From positions 1-8,682 of the forward strand of contig JBKPSC010000503.1 in NCBI GenBank assembly GCA_046734915.1: 8,682 nt of DNA, written 5' to 3'. A model generated the notes under the pieces. The model had not been told where the DNA came from and made no database searches. It saw only the letters and a list, made by a program, of their open reading frames with translations. The position numbers were made by a program, and so were the translations under genes. Of the stretch, positions 5,073 through 8,682 are shown piece after piece. Origin of the DNA: VFZL01 sp046734915 (GTDB lineage Bacteria > Acidobacteriota > Vicinamibacteria > Vicinamibacterales > CAVVIG01). Every line of letters starts with the position of its first letter. Within the stretch, counting starts at the first letter, position 1.

Positions 5073-6398
5073 ATGCGTACTGTTGCGGCGATTCTTGTGA
5101 CGTTTGTCATAGGTGCGGTTGCTGGTAGCTGGATGACGAGCGCGCCGCAGACGGCGCCTGCGCCCGCGACCTCGGCCGCAGGGTTTGCCGCGGTGCCGGG
5201 GGCCATCGGAAGTCAGGATTTGACCGGCCCGTATGAGGTCGTCAAGGGGTGGCCCAAGGACATCAGCACCCTGCCGGGCAATGAAAAGTGGACCTACGGT
5301 GCAGGGCAGGGCGTGTTCGCCGAGAGCCCGAACCGCATCTTCATGCTGTTTCGTGGTGAGCTGCCGAAGATGGAGCCTCCGCGCGCCTCGCTGTTGCCCC
5401 AGGTCGGGCCGAGCATAAGCTTCCCGGTCGCCGGACTGTGGCGAGACGCGACGCAGGCTTCTCTTCCCGGGACGGGTGGCACCGACCAGGACACGCGAAA
5501 GTGGCTCACCTCGTGGGAGGGAAAGGACGATGTCCTCGGGATCAAGGGGCCTCCGTATCGACAACTCGGGGTTGACGCGAAATGGGAGCACTGCATCGTT
5601 GTCGCCGATGCCAACGGCAACATCATCGAGACGTGGACGCAGTGGGACAAGATCCTGCGCCGTCCACACTCGGTGTACATCAGCCCGTACGATCCCGAAA
5701 AGCACGTCTGGATCGTCGACGACAACATGCAGGCGATCTACAAGTTCACCAACGACGGCAAGAAGCTCGTGCAGACGATCGGCACGCCCGAGAAAGAGGG
5801 CGCCGATGGGACGCACTTCAATCGTCCGACCTTCATCGACTGGCTGCCCGACGGGACCTTCTTCGTATCCGACGGCTATACCGGCACGCGCGTCGCGAAG
5901 TTCGACAAGGATGGAAAGTTCCTGATGGACTGGGGCATCAAGGGCAATCCTCCGAATGAAACGCGCCCCGGCTACATGAACAACGTGCACGGAATCGCCG
6001 TCGATCCGATGAGCCGCCGCGTGTTCGTCAACGACCGTAACAACCATCGCGTGCAGGTGTTCGACGAGAACGGGAAGTTCCTGTACGACTGGCGGATCGA
6101 TGCCGATCCCTCGAGCCTGCACCTGCTCTATATCGGTGACGATCGCAACATCTGGACGTTCGATCGCAGCACGCACAAGCTGCTGAAGTATGACCAGGAG
6201 GGGCATCTGTTGTACGCGTGGGGGACGCTTGGCATGTTCCCAGGCGCGCTCTGGGGCGTTCACGGCATGAGCGTCGATCAGGAAGGCAATTTGTACGTCG
6301 CCGAGGTCGACAGCGGTCGCGTGCAGAAGTTCCGTCCGAAGAAGGGCGCCAACCCTGACTATCTGGTCGCCAAGCCGGTCGCGCGAGTGTGGAAATAA
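5073..6398 (+). CDS. NHL-repeat beta-propeller, peptidyl-hydroxyglycine amidating lyase-like
   Basis: A 441-residue protein. Residues 1-20 are a signal peptide or anchor, followed by an Ala/Pro linker. From about residue 172 there are five clear NHL blades (194-235, 249-289, 303-341, 347-384, 394-421), each with the YKFTNDGKKL / AKFDKDGKFL pattern; an earlier strand could close a six-bladed propeller. FFVSDGYTGTRVAKF (263-277) is typical of the lyase half of peptide-amidating enzymes. H199, H306 and H397 sit where the zinc histidines fall, and Y269 and R322 where the catalytic Tyr and Arg fall (see findings). The position after H397 is Gly, not the calcium-binding Asp. No partner monooxygenase is nearby, so true peptide amidation is unlikely. 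GGGAGGAAA (5062-5070) gives a strong ribosome site. The stop overlaps the next start. Confidence 0.97.
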   Translation: MRTVAAILVTFVIGAVAGSWMTSAPQTAPAPATSAAGFAAVPGAIGSQDLTGPYEVVKGWPKDISTLPGNEKWTYGAGQGVFAESPNRIFMLFRGELPKMEPPRASLLPQVGPSISFPVAGLWRDATQASLPGTGGTDQDTRKWLTSWEGKDDVLGIKGPPYRQLGVDAKWEHCIVVADANGNIIETWTQWDKILRRPHSVYISPYDPEKHVWIVDDNMQAIYKFTNDGKKLVQTIGTPEKEGADGTHFNRPTFIDWLPDGTFFVSDGYTGTRVAKFDKDGKFLMDWGIKGNPPNETRPGYMNNVHGIAVDPMSRRVFVNDRNNHRVQVFDENGKFLYDWRIDADPSSLHLLYIGDDRNIWTFDRSTHKLLKYDQEGHLLYAWGTLGMFPGALWGVHGMSVDQEGNLYVAEVDSGRVQKFRPKKGANPDYLVAKPVARVWK

Positions 6399-7246
6399 TG
6401 AGATCTCTGTTCGCGGCGGCGACGTCGGCGGTTCTTTTCGGCGCGCTTACTGTTCCACTCGCTGCGCAGTGGCCGCCGCATCCCGTCGGGGTTCCACAAG
6501 GTCCCGACGGGAAACCAAATCTGGCCGCGCCCGCGCCGCGCACGGTCGATGGCAAGCCGGATTTTTCTGGTATCTGGATGATCTACAACGGTCCGGATCC
6601 GGGCGATCGCGCCGATCGCCCGCCACGTTTGAGTGGCGGGCTGAGTCTGCCGATGCAGCCGTGGGCGGCAGACCTCCAACGGCGGCGTGCCGCTGAAGGT
6701 GGCCTGAACGATCCTGACGGTTTGTGCCTGCCGCAGGGGCCGCTTCAGTACCACATCGATCCACAGCCACTGAAGATCGTTCAGACTCCGACGCAGATTC
6801 TGATCATTTACGAGTCGAACTACGGTCTGCGAACGATTTACATGGATGGCCGGAAACTGCCGGCGCTGGGCGAACCGCAGCCGTTCTGGCATGGCTACTC
6901 GGTTGGGCGTTGGGAAGGCGACACGCTCGTGGTCGAGTCGAACAATTTCCGCGGTGTCGATCCTGACGCGGTGAAGAATGGCGAGCCGAGCAGCTTTCAC
7001 GGCGTTGGATGGCTCGATCACCGGGGGAGTCCCTACACGGAGTCGATGAAGCTGACCGAGCGGTTCCGGCGCGTGAATTACGGGCATCTCGATATCGAGT
7101 TCACCGTGGACGACCCGAAGGCCTACACCAAGCCATTTACCGTCCGGATTGTGCAGCAGATCGTGCCTGACGGTTCGGAGTTGATCGAATTCATCTGTCA
7201 CGAAAACCAGATGTTCCTGAAGCTGACCGGCCGGGAGCGACGGTAG
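6398..7246 (+). CDS. Secreted protein of the DFSGxW-type family (paralogue B)
   Basis: A 282-residue protein. The signal peptide is MRSLFAAATSAVLFGALTVP, cut near LAA-QWPP (23/24). A GPDGKPNLAAPAPRTVDGKP linker precedes PDFSGIW (54-60). Other landmarks are GLCLPQGP (108-115), FWHGYSVGRWEGDTLVVES (163-181), MKLTERFRRV (217-226) and VDDPKAYTKPF (237-247), matching paralogue A in order. C110 and C267 align with C112 and C251 there. The frame opens three codons earlier, but ATG 6398 shares its A with the TAA of the propeller gene (TAATG), which indicates translational coupling. No strong Shine-Dalgarno is visible, consistent with that. It is probably made in fixed ratio with the propeller protein and may act with it outside the membrane. 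Function is unknown. Confidence 0.95.
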   Translation: MRSLFAAATSAVLFGALTVPLAAQWPPHPVGVPQGPDGKPNLAAPAPRTVDGKPDFSGIWMIYNGPDPGDRADRPPRLSGGLSLPMQPWAADLQRRRAAEGGLNDPDGLCLPQGPLQYHIDPQPLKIVQTPTQILIIYESNYGLRTIYMDGRKLPALGEPQPFWHGYSVGRWEGDTLVVESNNFRGVDPDAVKNGEPSSFHGVGWLDHRGSPYTESMKLTERFRRVNYGHLDIEFTVDDPKAYTKPFTVRIVQQIVPDGSELIEFICHENQMFLKLTGRERR

Positions 7247-7257
7247 TTGGGGTAGTT

Positions 7258-7413
7258 GGTGTCAGGCAGTGAATCGTGAATCTGCCCGGAAACGGGCAGG
7301 TGTCAGGCAGTGAATCGTGAACTTGCCGAAGCCTTGAAGTATAGCGAGCAGGCCGACGTTCACGATTCACTGCCTGACACCTCGGCTCTGTTCACGATTC
7401 ACTGCCTGACACC
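7258..7413. repeat. Four-copy 23-base repeat, two direct and two inverted
   Basis: Identical 23-base units begin GGTGTCAGGC and end GAATCGTGAA. Plus-strand copies lie at 7258-7280 and 7299-7321, minus-strand copies at 7359-7381 and 7391-7413. The spacers are 18, 37 and 9 bases. The array fills the gap between the stop at 7246 and the opposing stop at 7414, and its last base abuts that stop codon. Paired arms would make a long cruciform or transcript hairpin. The GTGTCAGGC core resembles dispersed REP-type repeats in other bacteria (from memory), which suggests a mobilised repeat, perhaps spread by a REP-associated transposase elsewhere in the genome. Confidence 0.88.
7282..7299. other. Perfect hairpin with GAAA loop inside the repeat array
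   Basis: CTGCCCG (7282-7288) pairs fully with CGGGCAG (7293-7299) around GAAA, a GNRA tetraloop if transcribed rightward. It occupies the spacer between the first two repeat copies and shares its last G with the second copy. No T-run follows, so it is not a standard terminator. Confidence 0.6.
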
Positions 7414-8682
7414 TCACGAACGCGGGATCTTCTTGCGCCACTCTGACGCCTGCTCCGGCTTCCCCCATTCCGTGTAGAGCTGCACGACACGAGCCCCCGC
7501 GCGCTCCACGGCAATCCGGTTCTCCCGCGGAATGCTCGGCTCTCGCGCCTTCAATGCGCCATAGCCAGATACAACCAGCGTCTCGGCATCCGAGTAGCGT
7601 TTCTGCGCAGCAAGGCTGGCGCCGAGCAGGCTTTGGCAGTTGTATCGATCCCACCCGTCCGCTTTGGTGCTCTCGTAGGTCGCGAGCGCGGTGCGCAAAA
7701 CAGACTCGGCGTCGGCGGCATGGCCTTCGTTCAGCAGGATCTGCCCGGTCGTGGTCATGCTTCGCAATGTCTCGCTATGCTGCTCCCCGAGCACTCGGCG
7801 CCGAATGTCCATGGCCTCTCTGGCCAGCGGCTCGGCCTGCGCGTAACGATTCTCGTTGACATACAGCGTCGCCAGATTCTGAGCGGTGTTGGCCACATCC
7901 GGATGCTCCGGCCCGAGCACGCGTCGCTGTGTACGAAGGGCACGCACATAGAGTTCTTCAGCCTGCGCGTTCTTGCCCTGCAACATATACAGGTAGGCCA
8001 ATCCGTTCATCGTCAGCAGCACGTTCGGGTGTTCGTCGCCGACGACACGTCGTTGTACATCGACGACCTTGCGATAGAACGCTTCCGAGAGATCGTACTT
8101 ACCGGCGGCGCGATAGAACACCGCCAGGTTGTTCATGCTGGTCAGTGTTTCCGGATGCTCGTCCCCCAGCACGCGCTGCTTCAGTTCGAGCGCCTTGGTG
8201 AACTGCGCTTCGGCTTCCGGATACCGGTTCTGGCGGAAGTACACGATCCCGAGATTGCCGATGCTGATCATCGTCTCGATGTGCTGCTCGCCGAGGACGC
8301 GCCGCATCTTCTCGATGACGTCGAGGAACAGCGTCTCCGCTTGCACATACTTGCCTTGATATGACGCCAGCAGTGCGAGGTTGTTCATGCTGGTGAGCGT
8401 TTGCGGATGCTCTTCACCGAGCGCCGCGCGTTGCAACTCGAGCAGGGTTGCCCTGATTGGCTCCGCTTCGGCGTACTTGCCTTGACGCCAATACAGGCTG
8501 GCGACGCTGTCCATGCTTTCCAGCGTGTCGGGATTGCGTTCCCCGAGGACTTGACGTCTTCCCTCCAGGGACGCGACGAGCAGCGGCTCGGCCTCCGCGA
8601 GCTTGCCTTGAAGCATGTACAACATGCCCAACCCGCGGGTCGTCGTCAGGGTCTGTGGGTGCCGTTCACCGAGGGCCTGCCG
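7414..8682 (-). CDS. Kinesin-light-chain-type TPR protein, C-terminal part
   Basis: The visible 422 residues run off the right edge; the N-terminus is missing. Eight tandem 42-residue units each follow RRVLGEEHPxTLxSMNNLAxLYxxQGKYxEAExLxxxALEx, the TPR_10/TPR_12 pattern of kinesin light chain, which binds peptides or proteins in its groove. After the eighth unit come a WDRYNCQSLLGASLAAQKRYSDAETL segment (split here as WDRYNC, QSLLGASLAAQ, KRYSDAETL) and an end reading LYTEWGKPEQASEWRKKI. In Acidobacteriota and Planctomycetes this type of tail often ends a Ser/Thr protein kinase with TPRs, so a kinase domain may lie beyond the window (inference); a plain TPR protein is the alternative. The first visible residues, RQALGERHPQTL, are already mid-repeat. 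The TTG at 8631 is not a real start. No promoter is visible. Confidence 0.95.
   Translation of the reverse strand, partial: RQALGERHPQTLTTTRGLGMLYMLQGKLAEAEPLLVASLEGRRQVLGERNPDTLESMDSVASLYWRQGKYAEAEPIRATLLELQRAALGEEHPQTLTSMNNLALLASYQGKYVQAETLFLDVIEKMRRVLGEQHIETMISIGNLGIVYFRQNRYPEAEAQFTKALELKQRVLGDEHPETLTSMNNLAVFYRAAGKYDLSEAFYRKVVDVQRRVVGDEHPNVLLTMNGLAYLYMLQGKNAQAEELYVRALRTQRRVLGPEHPDVANTAQNLATLYVNENRYAQAEPLAREAMDIRRRVLGEQHSETLRSMTTTGQILLNEGHAADAESVLRTALATYESTKADGWDRYNCQSLLGASLAAQKRYSDAETLVVSGYGALKAREPSIPRENRIAVERAGARVVQLYTEWGKPEQASEWRKKIPRS

Noticed and set aside
4977..6263. Long minus-strand open frame continuing upstream of the DUF6152 start, antisense to the propeller gene
   Set aside because: It is the complement of a well-supported NHL protein. 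Its translation is rich in Val, His and Arg without domain features, as expected for antisense of GC-rich coding DNA.
6359..7201. Minus-strand open frame of 280 codons
   Set aside because: It is antisense to paralogue B, which has a signal peptide and family motifs.
5073..7246. Quinoprotein dehydrogenase with its secreted partner
   Set aside because: The propeller has NHL blades with DGYTGTR, not the tryptophan-docking or PQQ-binding motifs of quinoproteins.
7258..7413. CRISPR array
   Set aside because: Repeats occur in both orientations, spacers are unequal (18, 37, 9 bases) and no cas gene is present.
7633..8364. Plus-strand open frame of 243 codons
   Set aside because: It is antisense to the TPR repeats; its own periodicity merely mirrors the 126-base repeat units.

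Overview
The window is about 62-65% GC by eye and densely coded. Several families in it are, from memory, abundant in Acidobacteriota, especially Vicinamibacteria-like soil or sediment genomes: secreted proteins with a DFSGxW motif, DUF6152, DUF2934, and kinesin-light-chain-type TPR proteins ending in a QSLLGASL...EWRKKI-like tail. I infer that phylum from this mix. There is no rRNA, tRNA or housekeeping marker to prove it.

Layout. Bases 1-99 may hold the tail of an unrecognised gene, followed by about 370 bases with no supported gene. A secreted or anchored TPR-like protein (468-1304) comes next. Then a four-gene plus-strand cassette runs from 1452 to 2831: an exported protein with a charged tail, a small two-helix membrane protein, a 66-residue zinc ribbon and a DUF2934 protein. 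Each stop overlaps the next start by four bases (ATGA, ATGA, GTGA). A single gene for an exported class I methyltransferase follows (2934-3593) and ends at a compact palindromic element (3602-3660) placed between converging genes.

The middle of the window is a divergent locus around a 96-base control region (4977-5072). Leftward are a DUF6152 protein (4976-4563) and a secreted DFSGxW-type protein (4481-3666). Rightward are a beta-propeller protein resembling peptidyl-hydroxyglycine amidating lyase (5073-6398) and, joined to it by a TAATG overlap, a second DFSGxW-type paralogue (6398-7246). All four have signal peptides or N-terminal anchors, so this looks like one envelope or periplasmic module with unknown substrate.

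The right end holds four copies of a 23-base repeat in two-direct, two-inverted order (7258-7413), again between converging genes, and then the C-terminal 422 residues of a leftward TPR protein that runs off the window (7414-8682). Nothing here is a defence system, phage, integron or CRISPR array. The points most worth checking are the conserved lyase-like active site, the two palindromic intergenic elements and the chain of overlapping small genes.
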